Below, piece after piece: positions 9,541 through 18,360 of a DNA stretch of 64,000 bases. The number at the start of each line of letters is the position of its first letter. Position 1 is the stretch's first letter. The stretch spans positions 1,736,001-1,800,000 of the forward strand of contig NZ_CP097635.1 in NCBI RefSeq assembly GCF_023573145.1. The letters are read 5' to 3'. Made by a program: the position numbers and the translations under genes. The notes under the pieces were generated by a model, which searched no databases, had not been told where the DNA came from, and saw only the letters and a list, made by a program, of their open reading frames with translations. Source of the stretch: Aquincola tertiaricarbonis. Lineage in GTDB: Bacteria > Pseudomonadota > Gammaproteobacteria > Burkholderiales > Burkholderiaceae_C.

Positions 9541-11106
9541 GTGACCGAATTGCTCCTGAATCACCTGGCTGGCCGCTGGCAGGCCGGCCACGGCGAAGGC
9601 ACGCCGCTGTTCGACCCCGTGCTGGGCGACGAGCTGGTGCGCGTGAGCGCCGAAGGGCTGGACCTGGCCGAAGGCTTCGCCTTTGCGCGCCACACCGGCG
9701 GTGCTGCGTTGCGGGCCCTGACTTACGGCCAGCGCGCCGCGCTGCTGCAGCAGGTGGTGCAGGTGCTGCAGGCCCACCGGGCCGAGTACGAGGCCATCTC
9801 CATCGCCAACAGCGGCACGGTGAAGGCCGACACCGCCGTGGACGTGGACGGCGCCCTCTTCACGCTGGGACAGTACGCGCGCTGGGGTGCTGCGCTGAGC
9901 GATGCCAACCATCTGCGCGATGGCGAGGCGGTGAAGCTGGGCAAGGAGCCCCTCTTCCAGTCGCAGCATGTGCAGGTGCCCACGCCTGGCGTGGCCTTGT
10001 TCATCAATGCCTTCAACTTCCCGGCCTGGGGCTTGTGGGAAAAGGCGGCGCCCGCGCTGCTGTCCGGCGTGCCGGTCATCGTCAAGCCGGCCACGGCCAC
10101 CGCCTGGCTCACGCAGCGCATGGTGCATGACGTGATCGAGGCCGGCGTGCTGCCGCCGGGGGCGCTCAACATCGTGTGCGGCAGCTCGGCCGGTCTGCTG
10201 GACGCGCTGCAGCCCTTCGACGTGCTGTCCTTCACCGGCTCGGCCGACACCGCGGCGCTGATCCGCGGCCATGCGGCCGTGGCCCGGCATTCGGTGCGCG
10301 TCAACATCGAAGCCGACAGCCTGAACAGCGCCTTGCTGCTGCCCGAGGCCACGCCCGGCAGCCCCGCCTTCGACCTGCTGGTGCGCGAGGTGGTGCGCGA
10401 GATGACGGTCAAGGCCGGCCAGAAGTGCACCGCCATTCGCCGCATCTTCGTGCCGCAGGCGGTGTGGGGCGCGGCGGCCGAGGCCATCGGCGCCAAGCTG
10501 GCCAAGGTGAGCGTGGGCAACCCCCGCAACGAAGCCGTGCGCATGGGCGCGCTGGTGAGCCGCGCACAGCATGCCAGCGTGCTGCAGGGCATGGATCACT
10601 TGTCTAGTCAAGCGCGTGTGCTGCACGACGGTCGCCGCACCGCGCTGGTGGACGCCGACCCCGCCGTGGCCGCCTGCGTGAGCCCGGTGCTGCTGGGCGT
10701 GGACTCACCCGAAGCGGCCGAAGCCGCCGATCGCGTGCACGACACCGAGGTCTTCGGCCCGGTGGCCACGCTGCTGCCCTACCGCGACCTGGCGCAGGCG
10801 CAGGCCCTGGTGCAACGCGGCCAGGGCTCGCTGGTGGCCTCGGTCTATGGTGAAGACGCGGCTGCGCTGGCCGGCACCGCGCTGGCGCTGGCCGCCAGCC
10901 ATGGCCGCGTGCACGTCGTCAGCCCCGATGTGGCCACGGCCCACAGTGGCCACGGCAACGTGATGCCGCAGTCGCTGCACGGCGGCCCCGGCCGTGCCGG
11001 CGGCGGCCAGGAGCTGGGTGGCCTGCGGGCGCTGGACTTCTACCACCGCCGCGCGGCCATCCAGGCCGCCGGGCCGGTTTTGGCCGCGCTGCAACCCCAG
11101 GGCTGA
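9541..11106 (+). CDS. boxD: 3,4-dehydroadipyl-CoA semialdehyde dehydrogenase BoxD
   Basis: 521 residues from GTG 9541, preceded by AAGGAAAG and giving the family-like N terminus [14 protein letters not shown]. An ATG at 9523 would overlap the previous gene by 8 bases. This is an aldehyde dehydrogenase of the PaaZ N-domain type. It has [20 protein letters not shown], the cofactor-loop lysine in [11 protein letters not shown], and the catalytic C296 in [10 protein letters not shown]. It oxidises the semialdehyde made by BoxC with NADP to 3,4-dehydroadipyl-CoA. It is followed after 47 bases by benzoate-CoA ligase. Confidence 0.95.
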   Translation: MTELLLNHLAGRWQAGHGEGTPLFDPVLGDELVRVSAEGLDLAEGFAFARHTGGAALRALTYGQRAALLQQVVQVLQAHRAEYEAISIANSGTVKADTAVDVDGALFTLGQYARWGAALSDANHLRDGEAVKLGKEPLFQSQHVQVPTPGVALFINAFNFPAWGLWEKAAPALLSGVPVIVKPATATAWLTQRMVHDVIEAGVLPPGALNIVCGSSAGLLDALQPFDVLSFTGSADTAALIRGHAAVARHSVRVNIEADSLNSALLLPEATPGSPAFDLLVREVVREMTVKAGQKCTAIRRIFVPQAVWGAAAEAIGAKLAKVSVGNPRNEAVRMGALVSRAQHASVLQGMDHLSSQARVLHDGRRTALVDADPAVAACVSPVLLGVDSPEAAEAADRVHDTEVFGPVATLLPYRDLAQAQALVQRGQGSLVASVYGEDAAALAGTALALAASHGRVHVVSPDVATAHSGHGNVMPQSLHGGPGRAGGGQELGGLRALDFYHRRAAIQAAGPVLAALQPQG

Positions 11107-11153
11107 ACGCCATGGGCCGCCGAGAAGACATCCCCGTGCGAGGAGACATCGCC

Positions 11154-12737
11154 ATGACTTTGCCCGCCACCTTCAACTTTGCGCAGCACCTGCTGGACAG
11201 CAATGCCGCGCGCGCCGACAAGACGGCCTACATCGACGACCACGGCGTGCTGAGCTATGGCGCGCTGGGCGAGCAGGTGCGGCGCATGTCGGCCGCGCTG
11301 CAGGCACTGGGCCTGCGGCGCGAAGAACGGGTGCTGCTGCTGATGCACGACACCACGCATTGGCCGGTGAGCTTTCTCGGGGGCCTGCATGCCGGCGTGG
11401 TGCCAGTGGCGGTGAACACGCTGCTCACCGCGGCCGACTATGCCTACATGCTGGCCAACAGCCGCGCCCAGGCGGCGCTGGTGTCGGCCGCGCTGCTGCC
11501 GGTGCTGGAAGCGGCCCTGGCCCAGGGCGAGCATGAGCTGCGGCACATCGTGGTTTCGCACCCCGAAGCGCCGTTGCCGGCGGAGCTGCACGGCGCCCGC
11601 GTGCACGACCTGGCCGCGCTGATGGCGCGCCATGAACCCGCCGCGCGGCCCGCGCCCACCGGGCCGGACGAGCCCGGCTTCTGGCTGTATTCGTCGGGTT
11701 CCACCGGCAAGCCCAAGGGCACGGTGCACACCCATGGCAACCCGTTCTGGACGGCCGAGCTGTACGGCAAGCCGGTGCTGGGGCTGACCGAAGACGACGT
11801 CTGCTTCTCGGCGGCCAAGCTGTACTTCGCCTATGGCCTGGGCAATGCGCTGACCTTTCCGCTGAGCGTGGGTGCCAGCGTGGTGCTGATGGCCGAGCGG
11901 CCCACGCCGGCCGCCACCTTCCGCCGCTGGACCGGCAGCACCCCGGCGCAGGCCGGCGTGCGGCCCACGGTGTTCTTCGGCGCGCCCACCGGCTTTGCCG
12001 GCATGCTGGCCTCGCCCGAGCTGCCGGGCATCGAGTCGGTGGCGCTGCGCATGTGCTCGTCGGCGGGCGAGGCCTTGCCCGCCGAAATCGGCCAGCGCTT
12101 CAAGCAGCACTACGGCTGCGAGATCATCGACGGCATCGGCTCCACCGAGATGCTGCACATCTTCCTGAGCAACCGGCCGGGCGACGTGCGCTACGGCACC
12201 ACCGGCCGACCGGTGGAGGGCTACGAGATCGAGCTGCGCGGCGACGACGGTCGCCCGGTGCCCGATGGCGAGGTGGGCGACCTTTACATCCGTGGGCCCA
12301 GCGCCGCGCTGATGTACTGGGGCAACCGCGACAAGAGCCGCGAGACCTTCCAGGGCGGCTGGACCAAGAGCGGCGACAAGTACAGCCGCGATGCCGACGG
12401 CTACTACACCTATGCTGGCCGCAGCGACGACATGCTCAAGGTCAGCGGCATCTACGTCTCGCCCTTCGAGGTGGAAGCCACGCTGATGCAGCACCCCGCG
12501 GTGCTGGAGAGCGCCGTCATCGGCAAGCAGGACGCCGAGGGCCTGACCAAGACCAAGGCCTTCGTGGTGCTCAAGCCCGGCCAGCAGGTGACGGAAGCCG
12601 AGTTGAAGGCCTTCGTCAAGGACCGGCTGGCGCCCTACAAGTACCCGCGCTTCATCGAGTTCGTCGACGAGCTGCCCAAGACCGCCACCGGCAAGATCCA
12701 GCGCTTCCGCCTGCGCGAGCGCGAGCAGCAGGGCTGA
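11154..12737 (+). CDS. bclA: Benzoate-CoA ligase
   Basis: 527 residues from ATG 11154 with GAGGAGA upstream; an ATG at 11112 has no such site. It belongs to the ANL superfamily. The phosphate-binding loop YSSGSTGKPKGTVHTH lies near residues 178-193, the hinge YTYAGRSDDMLKVSG follows, and the catalytic lysine is K514 in TATGKIQRF. It converts benzoate, ATP and CoA to benzoyl-CoA, the entry step to the box pathway. The position between boxD and the transporter genes supports benzoate as substrate. Related aryl-CoA ligases (for example 4-hydroxybenzoate) cannot be excluded from sequence alone. Confidence 0.93.
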   Translation: MTLPATFNFAQHLLDSNAARADKTAYIDDHGVLSYGALGEQVRRMSAALQALGLRREERVLLLMHDTTHWPVSFLGGLHAGVVPVAVNTLLTAADYAYMLANSRAQAALVSAALLPVLEAALAQGEHELRHIVVSHPEAPLPAELHGARVHDLAALMARHEPAARPAPTGPDEPGFWLYSSGSTGKPKGTVHTHGNPFWTAELYGKPVLGLTEDDVCFSAAKLYFAYGLGNALTFPLSVGASVVLMAERPTPAATFRRWTGSTPAQAGVRPTVFFGAPTGFAGMLASPELPGIESVALRMCSSAGEALPAEIGQRFKQHYGCEIIDGIGSTEMLHIFLSNRPGDVRYGTTGRPVEGYEIELRGDDGRPVPDGEVGDLYIRGPSAALMYWGNRDKSRETFQGGWTKSGDKYSRDADGYYTYAGRSDDMLKVSGIYVSPFEVEATLMQHPAVLESAVIGKQDAEGLTKTKAFVVLKPGQQVTEAELKAFVKDRLAPYKYPRFIEFVDELPKTATGKIQRFRLREREQQG

Positions 12738-12740
12738 CAC

Positions 12741-13559
12741 GTGGCGGCCAGCGCTTTCGTCGAGCTGCCCTGGCAGGGCCGCACCGTGCGCATCGAGCAC
12801 CAGTGGGTGGGTACCGACCGCGCCGATGCGCCGCTGGTGGTCTTCCTGCACGAGGGCCTGGGCTCGGTGGCGATGTGGAAGGACTTCCCGCAGCGGTTGT
12901 GCGCAGCCGCGGGCCTGCGCGGGCTGGTGTATTCGCGGCCCGGCTACGGCCGTTCCACGCCGCGGCCGGCCGATGAACGCTGGGCGCCCGACTTCATGCA
13001 CCGCCAGGCCCATGAGCTGCTGCCGGCGCTGCTGGCGGCGCTGCACATCGACACCACGCGGCAGCCGCCCTGGCTCTTCGGCCACAGCGACGGCGGTTCC
13101 ATCACGCTGCTGCATGCGGCCCGCCACCCGGTGGCCGGCGCCATCGTGATGGCACCGCACCTGTTCGTGGAAGACGTGTCGGTGGCCAGCATCGAGGTGG
13201 CCCGGCAGGCCTACCTGACCACCGACCTGCCGCAGAAGCTGGGCCGTTACCACGACGATGCCGACTCCGCCTTCTGGGGCTGGAACCGCATCTGGCTGGA
13301 CCCGGCCTTCCGCACCTGGAACATCGAAGCCGAGGTGGCGCAGATCACCGCGCCGGTGCTGGCCATCCAGGGTGTCGACGACGAGTACGGCACGCTCGAC
13401 CAGATCCGTGCCATCCGCCGGCAGCTGCCGGCCACGCAGCTGCTGGAGCTGCCCGCCTGCGGTCATTCGCCGCACCGTGACCAGCCCGAGGCCGTCATCG
13501 AAGCGGCCCACGCCTTTTTCTCACACCACCGCCACCACAACGCAAGGGGACAAGCATGA
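12741..13559 (+). CDS. Alpha/beta hydrolase of the benzoate cluster
   Basis: 272 residues from a GTG start three bases after bclA. The nucleophile elbow is GHSDGGS (FGHSDGGSITLL), the catalytic histidine is near the end in GHSPHRDQ, and an oxyanion segment FLHEGLGSVAMW lies near residue 35. The substrate is unknown. Related hydrolases are often found beside benzoate-CoA ligase and could act as thioesterases or ester hydrolases feeding benzoate. The stop overlaps the start of the next gene as ATGA (13556-13559), so it is translationally coupled to the transporter operon. Confidence 0.85.
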   Translation: MAASAFVELPWQGRTVRIEHQWVGTDRADAPLVVFLHEGLGSVAMWKDFPQRLCAAAGLRGLVYSRPGYGRSTPRPADERWAPDFMHRQAHELLPALLAALHIDTTRQPPWLFGHSDGGSITLLHAARHPVAGAIVMAPHLFVEDVSVASIEVARQAYLTTDLPQKLGRYHDDADSAFWGWNRIWLDPAFRTWNIEAEVAQITAPVLAIQGVDDEYGTLDQIRAIRRQLPATQLLELPACGHSPHRDQPEAVIEAAHAFFSHHRHHNARGQA

Positions 13560-14728
13560 TCCGTAAGACCGCATTCGCCATTCCGGCGCTGGCTGCTTCG
13601 CTGCTGCTGGCTTCACCGCTGGCGCAGGCCCAGTCCGGCAAGCTCAAGGTGGGGCTGATGCTGCCCTACAGCGGCACCTTCACCGCGCTGGGCGTGGCCA
13701 TCGAGAACGGCTTCAAGCTGTACGTGGACGAGCAGGGCGGCAAGCTGGGCGGCCGCGAGGTGGAGTTCTTCAAGGTGGACGACGAGAGCGACCCCGCCAA
13801 GGCCACCGACAACGTCAACAAGCTCATCAAGCGCGACAACGTGGACGTGCTGGTGGGCACGGTACACAGCGGCGTGGCCATGGCCATGGCGCGCGCCGCC
13901 AAGGAAAGCGGCACCATCCTGGTCGTGCCCAATGCCGGCTCCGATGCGGTCACCGGCCCGATGTGCGCGCAGAACATCTTCCGCAGCTCGTTCTCCAACT
14001 GGCAGTCCAGCTATGGCATGGGCACGGTGGCGGCCAAGCAGGAAAAGAAGAAGACCGCGATGACCATCACCTGGAAGTACGCGGCCGGTGAGGAGATGAC
14101 CAATGCCTTCAAGGAAGGCTTCGAGAAGGAAGGCGGCAAGGTCACCAAGCAGCTGACGCTGCCCTTCCCGAACGTGGAGTTCCAGGCGCTGCTCACCGAG
14201 ATCGCGGCGGCCAAGCCCGATGCGGTGTTCGCCTTCTTCGCGGGCGGCGGCGCGGTGAAGTTCGTCAAGGACTATGCGGCTGCGGGCCTCAACAAGACCA
14301 TTCCGCTGTACGGCTCGGGCTTTCTCACCGACGGCACGCTGGAAGCGCAGGGTGATGCTGCGCAGGGCGTGCTGACCACGCTGCACTATGCCGACGGCCT
14401 GAACACGCCGCGCGACAACAACTTCCGCCTGGCCTATGCCAAGCAGTTCAAGCTGCAGCCCGACGTGTACGCGGTGCAGGGCTACGACGCCGCGCAGATG
14501 CTGGCCACCGGCCTGGCGGCGGTCAAGGGCGACATCAGCAAGAAGGCCGAGTTCGCGGCCGCGCTGGAGAAGGCCCGCATCGACAGCCCGCGCGGCCCCT
14601 TCACGCTGTCCCGCTCGCACAACCCGGTGCAGGACATCTACCTGCGCAAGGTGGAGGGCAAGGAGAACAAGGTGGTGGGCATCGCGAGCAAGTCGCTCAG
14701 CGACCCGGCCCGCGGCTGCAGGTTGTAG
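13556..14728 (+). CDS. ABC transporter substrate-binding protein (branched-chain amino acid / aromatic acid type)
   Basis: 390 residues. The N-terminal signal peptide (MIRKTAFAIPALAASLLLAS) ends near AQAQS, and the body has the Leu/Ile/Val-binding protein fold (LKVGLMLPYSGTFTALG; VDVLVGTVHSGVAMAMA). It is the periplasmic receptor of the five-gene importer. Genes of this type next to box genes typically bind benzoate or related aromatic acids. The substrate is inferred from position only. An extragenic palindrome follows the stop before the permease gene. Confidence 0.9.
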   Translation: MIRKTAFAIPALAASLLLASPLAQAQSGKLKVGLMLPYSGTFTALGVAIENGFKLYVDEQGGKLGGREVEFFKVDDESDPAKATDNVNKLIKRDNVDVLVGTVHSGVAMAMARAAKESGTILVVPNAGSDAVTGPMCAQNIFRSSFSNWQSSYGMGTVAAKQEKKKTAMTITWKYAAGEEMTNAFKEGFEKEGGKVTKQLTLPFPNVEFQALLTEIAAAKPDAVFAFFAGGGAVKFVKDYAAAGLNKTIPLYGSGFLTDGTLEAQGDAAQGVLTTLHYADGLNTPRDNNFRLAYAKQFKLQPDVYAVQGYDAAQMLATGLAAVKGDISKKAEFAAALEKARIDSPRGPFTLSRSHNPVQDIYLRKVEGKENKVVGIASKSLSDPARGCRL

Positions 14729-14729
14729 A

Positions 14730-14773
14730 CCACCCCCGGAGCGCCTTCCGGCGCTCCCCCTCAAGGGGGGGCC
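14730..14773. repeat. Extragenic palindromic element between the binding-protein and permease genes
   Basis: A perfect 8-base stem GGAGCGCC/GGCGCTCC with loop TTCC is framed by CCACCCCC and CCCCCTCAAGGGGGG. It is the same element as at 4657-4702 in inverted orientation, with a changed but still complementary stem. Its place after the highly expressed receptor gene suggests differential mRNA stability within the transporter operon. Confidence 0.7.
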
Positions 14774-14856
14774 ACCGACGGACCGGCAGAGCCGGATCCG
14801 TGGTGGCCGCTTGATCAAGGCGCAACGCTGCGGCGGCCGGCGCTTGGAGATGACTG

Positions 14857-15729
14857 ATGGACTTAGCGACCTTTCTGGTGCAGTGCCTGAACGCCGTGCA
14901 GTACGGCCTGCTGCTGTTCCTGCTGGCCTCGGGGCTGACGCTGATCTTCGGGATCATGGGCGTCATCAACCTGGCCCATGGCAGCTTCTACATGCTGGGC
15001 GCCTACATGGCGTTTGCGCTGAGCCCGCTGTTCGGCGACCAGTTCCTGGTGATGCTGGCGGTGGGCATCGTGCTGGCGGCGGTGTTCGGCTACTTCCTCG
15101 AATGGGCCTTCTACAGCTACCTGTACCAGCGTGAACACCTGCAGCAGGTGCTGATGACCTACGGCCTGATTCTGGTGTTCGAGGAGCTGCGCTCCATCCT
15201 GGTGGGCAACGACGTGCACGGCGTCAAGCCGCCGGAGTGGCTGGCCGGCAGCTTCGCGCTGGGCGACGTGATGAGCTACCCCACCTACCGGCTGTTCGCG
15301 TCGGCCGCCTGCATCGTGCTGGCCATCGGGCTGTATGCGGTGGTCAACCGCACCCGGCTGGGCATGATGATCCGCGCCGGTGCCAGCAACCGCGACATGG
15401 TGCGCGGCCTGGGCATCGACATCCGGCGGCTCTACCGCATCGTGTTCGCGGCCGGCGTGGCGCTGGCCGCGCTGGCCGGCATGATCGCCGCGCCCATGTC
15501 CAGCGTGTACCCGGGCATGGGCGGCAGCGTGCTCATCATCTGCTTCGTGGTGGTGGTCATCGGCGGCATCGGCTCCATCACCGGCGCGTTGGTGGCCTCG
15601 TTGCTGGTGGGCTTCGTCGACACCTTCGGCAAGGTGTTCTTCGCCGAGTTGAGCGGCATCGGCGTCTACCTGCTGATGGCCGTGGTGCTGATCTGGCGCC
15701 CGGAGGGCCTGATGGGCCGCAGAGCGTGA
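14857..15729 (+). CDS. ABC transporter permease, LivH type
   Basis: 290 residues with eight or so hydrophobic segments. The LivH hallmarks are GIMGVINLAHGSFYMLGAY near residue 30 and a glycine-rich cytoplasmic loop near IGGIGSITGALVASL. It forms the membrane channel with the LivM-type protein encoded directly downstream. The start has GGAGATGACTG just upstream. It is likely involved in aromatic acid uptake with the rest of this operon. Confidence 0.92.
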   Translation: MDLATFLVQCLNAVQYGLLLFLLASGLTLIFGIMGVINLAHGSFYMLGAYMAFALSPLFGDQFLVMLAVGIVLAAVFGYFLEWAFYSYLYQREHLQQVLMTYGLILVFEELRSILVGNDVHGVKPPEWLAGSFALGDVMSYPTYRLFASAACIVLAIGLYAVVNRTRLGMMIRAGASNRDMVRGLGIDIRRLYRIVFAAGVALAALAGMIAAPMSSVYPGMGGSVLIICFVVVVIGGIGSITGALVASLLVGFVDTFGKVFFAELSGIGVYLLMAVVLIWRPEGLMGRRA

Positions 15730-15731
15730 AC

Positions 15732-16772
15732 ATGAAACCCGACCTCATCACCCATCCCCCCGCCACCATGGCCGCCACCGCACCCACCCTGCCGCCCGCC
15801 GCGCCCAGCCCCGCGGCGTGGAAGCCGATGCTGCCGGCGCTGGGCGTGCTGGCCGCGCTGGCGGCCGTGGCGCCGGTGCTCACGCCCTATCTCACCGACC
15901 TGCTGCTGAAGGTGATGATCCTGTCGATCTTCGCGCTCAGCCTGCAGCTCATCGTCGGCATCACCGGCCTCGTCAGCCTGGGCCATGCGGCCTTCTACGG
16001 CATCGGCGCCTACGTCACCGTGCTGGCCTCGGGCGATGGCGGCGGCTCCATCGCCACGCTGCTGCCGCTGGCCATGGGGGGCGCGGCGGCCTATGCGCTG
16101 TTCGTCGGGCTGCTGGGGCTGCGCACCCGCGGCATCTACTTCATCATGGTCACGCTGGCCTTTGCGCAGATGGCCTACTTCGTGTTCCACGACACCGGCA
16201 TCGGCGGCGGCAGCGACGGTATCTACCTGTACGTGCGGCCGGCGCTGGGCGCCATCGACCTGGAGAACCGGCGCACGCTGTACTTCGTGGTGCTGGGCGC
16301 GCTGGCCTTCACCTACGGCTTGCTGGCGCTGATCCGCCGCTCGCGCTTCGGCGCGGCGCTGGCCGGCATCCGCGTCAACGAGCAGCGCATGCGGGCCGCG
16401 GGCTTCAACACCTATCTCTACAAGCTGGCGGCCTTCGTCATCGGCGGCGCGCTGGCCGGGCTGGCAGGCTTTCTGGTGGCTTCGCGGGATGGCGTGGTCA
16501 ACCCCGAGATGCTGAGCTGGCACACCTCGGGCGACGTGCTGCTGATGATCATCCTGGGGGGGCTGGGCAGCCTGCGGGGTGCGGTCATCGGTGCGGTGGC
16601 CTTCACGCTGCTGCGTGAGCTGCTGTCCACCCATGCGCTGGTGGGCCCGCTGGCCGACCATTGGCAGCTCACGCTGGGGCTGGCCATCATCGCTTTCGTG
16701 GCGCTGCTGCCCAAGGGCCTGATCGGCCTGATGGACCGGCTGTCGCCGCAATCGGCCAAGGGAGGTGCGTGA
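15732..16772 (+). CDS. ABC transporter permease, LivM type
   Basis: 346 residues from ATG 15732, two bases after the livH-like gene. A Pro/Ala-rich cytoplasmic N terminus of about 30 residues precedes the membrane segments. Family features include GITGLVSLGHAAFYGIGAY and the loop IRRSRFGAALAGIRVNEQRM. It pairs with the LivH-type permease. The stop shares its last base with the ATG of the next gene (TGATG), so the operon is tightly coupled. Confidence 0.92.
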   Translation: MKPDLITHPPATMAATAPTLPPAAPSPAAWKPMLPALGVLAALAAVAPVLTPYLTDLLLKVMILSIFALSLQLIVGITGLVSLGHAAFYGIGAYVTVLASGDGGGSIATLLPLAMGGAAAYALFVGLLGLRTRGIYFIMVTLAFAQMAYFVFHDTGIGGGSDGIYLYVRPALGAIDLENRRTLYFVVLGALAFTYGLLALIRRSRFGAALAGIRVNEQRMRAAGFNTYLYKLAAFVIGGALAGLAGFLVASRDGVVNPEMLSWHTSGDVLLMIILGGLGSLRGAVIGAVAFTLLRELLSTHALVGPLADHWQLTLGLAIIAFVALLPKGLIGLMDRLSPQSAKGGA

Positions 16773-17515
16773 TGCCCGCCATGCTGCAGGTGGAAGGTCT
16801 GAGCCGCCGCTTCGGCGGGCTGCTGGCCGTGAGCGACGTGGCCCTGGACCTGCAGGTGGGCCAGGTGCATGCGGTGATCGGCACCAACGGCGCGGGCAAG
16901 TCCACGCTGATCAACATGCTGTCGGGCGAGCTGGCCGCCAGCACCGGGCGCATCCGCTTCGATGGGCAGGACGTCACCGGCTGGTCGCAGCACCGGCGGG
17001 CGCGGGCCGGCGTGGGCCGCAGCTACCAGCGCACCACCATCTTCCCGGAGTTCACGGTGCGCGAGAACTGCCGCCTGGCCGCGCAGGCGGCATTCGCGCG
17101 GCCCTGGGCGCTGTGGCAGGCGGCCACCGGCTGCGCGCGCAGCAATGCCGCGGCCCAGGCCGCGCTGGAAGCGGCCGGCCTGGCGCATGAGGCCGATCGC
17201 ATCGCCGGCACCATGAGCCACGGCGCCAAGCGCCAGCTCGAGGTGGCCATGTGCCTGGCCACCGCGCCGCGTGTGCTGCTGCTGGACGAGCCGCTGGCCG
17301 GCATGGGCGCCGAAGAAACCGACCGCATGCTGGCGTTGCTGCAACGCCTGAAGGCCACGCATGCGGTGCTGCTGGTGGAGCACGACATGGACGCGGTGTT
17401 CCGCATCGCCGACCGCATCACGGTGATGGTCAACGGCTGCGTGATCGCCAGCGGCGACCCCGAACACATCCGCCGCGACCCCGAGGTGCAGACGGCCTAC
17501 CTGGGGGAGCATTGA
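16772..17515 (+). CDS. ABC transporter ATP-binding protein, LivG type
   Basis: 247 residues from ATG 16772 with a strong GGAGGTGC site. Walker A is GTNGAGKSTL, Walker B is VLLLDEPLAGM, and the switch histidine is in LLVEHDMDAVF. The signature motif reads MSHGAKRQLE instead of LSGGQQ, a change seen in some aromatic-acid-type LivG proteins. It energises the permease pair together with the LivF-type subunit encoded next. Confidence 0.93.
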   Translation: MPAMLQVEGLSRRFGGLLAVSDVALDLQVGQVHAVIGTNGAGKSTLINMLSGELAASTGRIRFDGQDVTGWSQHRRARAGVGRSYQRTTIFPEFTVRENCRLAAQAAFARPWALWQAATGCARSNAAAQAALEAAGLAHEADRIAGTMSHGAKRQLEVAMCLATAPRVLLLDEPLAGMGAEETDRMLALLQRLKATHAVLLVEHDMDAVFRIADRITVMVNGCVIASGDPEHIRRDPEVQTAYLGEH

Positions 17516-17516
17516 C

Positions 17517-18218
17517 GTGCTGAAGATCGAAAGCCTCAACACCTACTACGGCGACAGCCACATCCTGCGCGGCGTGGACGTGCAGGTGCCCGCCGCCACC
17601 GCCGTGGGCCTGCTGGGCCGCAACGGCATGGGCAAGACGACGCTCATCCGATCGCTGATGGGCTATGTGAAGCCGGCCTCCGGCCGCGTGCTGGTGGACG
17701 GCAAGGACGTGACCGGCTGGGCGCCCGAGAAGATGGCGCGGCTGGGCATCGGCTACGTGCCCGAAGGGCGGGGCATCTTCCCCAATCTGTCGGTGCGCGA
17801 GAACCTGGTGATGGCCGAGCGCCCCGGCCTGGACGGCCGCAAGGCCTGGACCTTCGAGCGGGTGATGCACACCTTCCCGCGGCTGGCCGAGCGGCTGGGC
17901 CACGGCGGCCAGCAGCTGTCGGGCGGCGAGCAGCAGATGCTGTCCATCGGCCGTGCGCTGATGACCAACCCGCGGCTGATGATCCTGGACGAGGCCACCG
18001 AGGGCCTGGCACCGTTGATCGTGGCCGAGATCTGGCGCGTGATCGGCGAGATCCGCGCCACTGGCATCGCCACGCTGATCGTCGACCGCGACTACCGCAA
18101 GGTGCTGGGCCATACCGAGCAGGCGGTGGTCATGCAGAAGGGCCGCATCGAGCTGGCCGGCACCTCGGCCGCGCTGGCGGCCGACACCAGCCGACTGGGC
18201 GAATTCCTGGGCGTGTGA
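17517..18218 (+). CDS. ABC transporter ATP-binding protein, LivF type
   Basis: 233 residues from a GTG start one base after the LivG-type gene. Walker A is GRNGMGKTTL, the signature LSGGEQQML is canonical, and Walker B is LMILDEATEGLAP. The usual histidine switch segment reads LIVDRDYRKVLGHTE, so the switch residue is not at its standard place. LivF proteins tolerate this. It is the last gene of the benzoate transport operon. The next gene starts 142 bases on. Confidence 0.92.
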   Translation: MLKIESLNTYYGDSHILRGVDVQVPAATAVGLLGRNGMGKTTLIRSLMGYVKPASGRVLVDGKDVTGWAPEKMARLGIGYVPEGRGIFPNLSVRENLVMAERPGLDGRKAWTFERVMHTFPRLAERLGHGGQQLSGGEQQMLSIGRALMTNPRLMILDEATEGLAPLIVAEIWRVIGEIRATGIATLIVDRDYRKVLGHTEQAVVMQKGRIELAGTSAALAADTSRLGEFLGV

Positions 18219-18360
18219 GCACCCGCGGGTGGCGGGCATGAACCGGCATCCATGCGGCCGGCTACCGCCACCTTGATCAGTGCGCAGCGGTTTACGATTC
18301 GAATTCCTCTATTTAGGGGATCGTTCGACGTATTCTTCGGGGGCACCTGCCCCTGCGCCG

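Noticed and set aside
11040..13511. An 823-codon antisense frame across boxD, benzoate-CoA ligase and the hydrolase
   Set aside because: It is the shadow of GC-rich real genes: low-complexity His/Arg/Gly-rich translation with no domain.
12741..13559. Alpha/beta hydrolase as a meta-cleavage (C-C) hydrolase
   Set aside because: No dioxygenase for meta cleavage is present; the cluster uses the CoA-dependent box route, so the assignment is left open.
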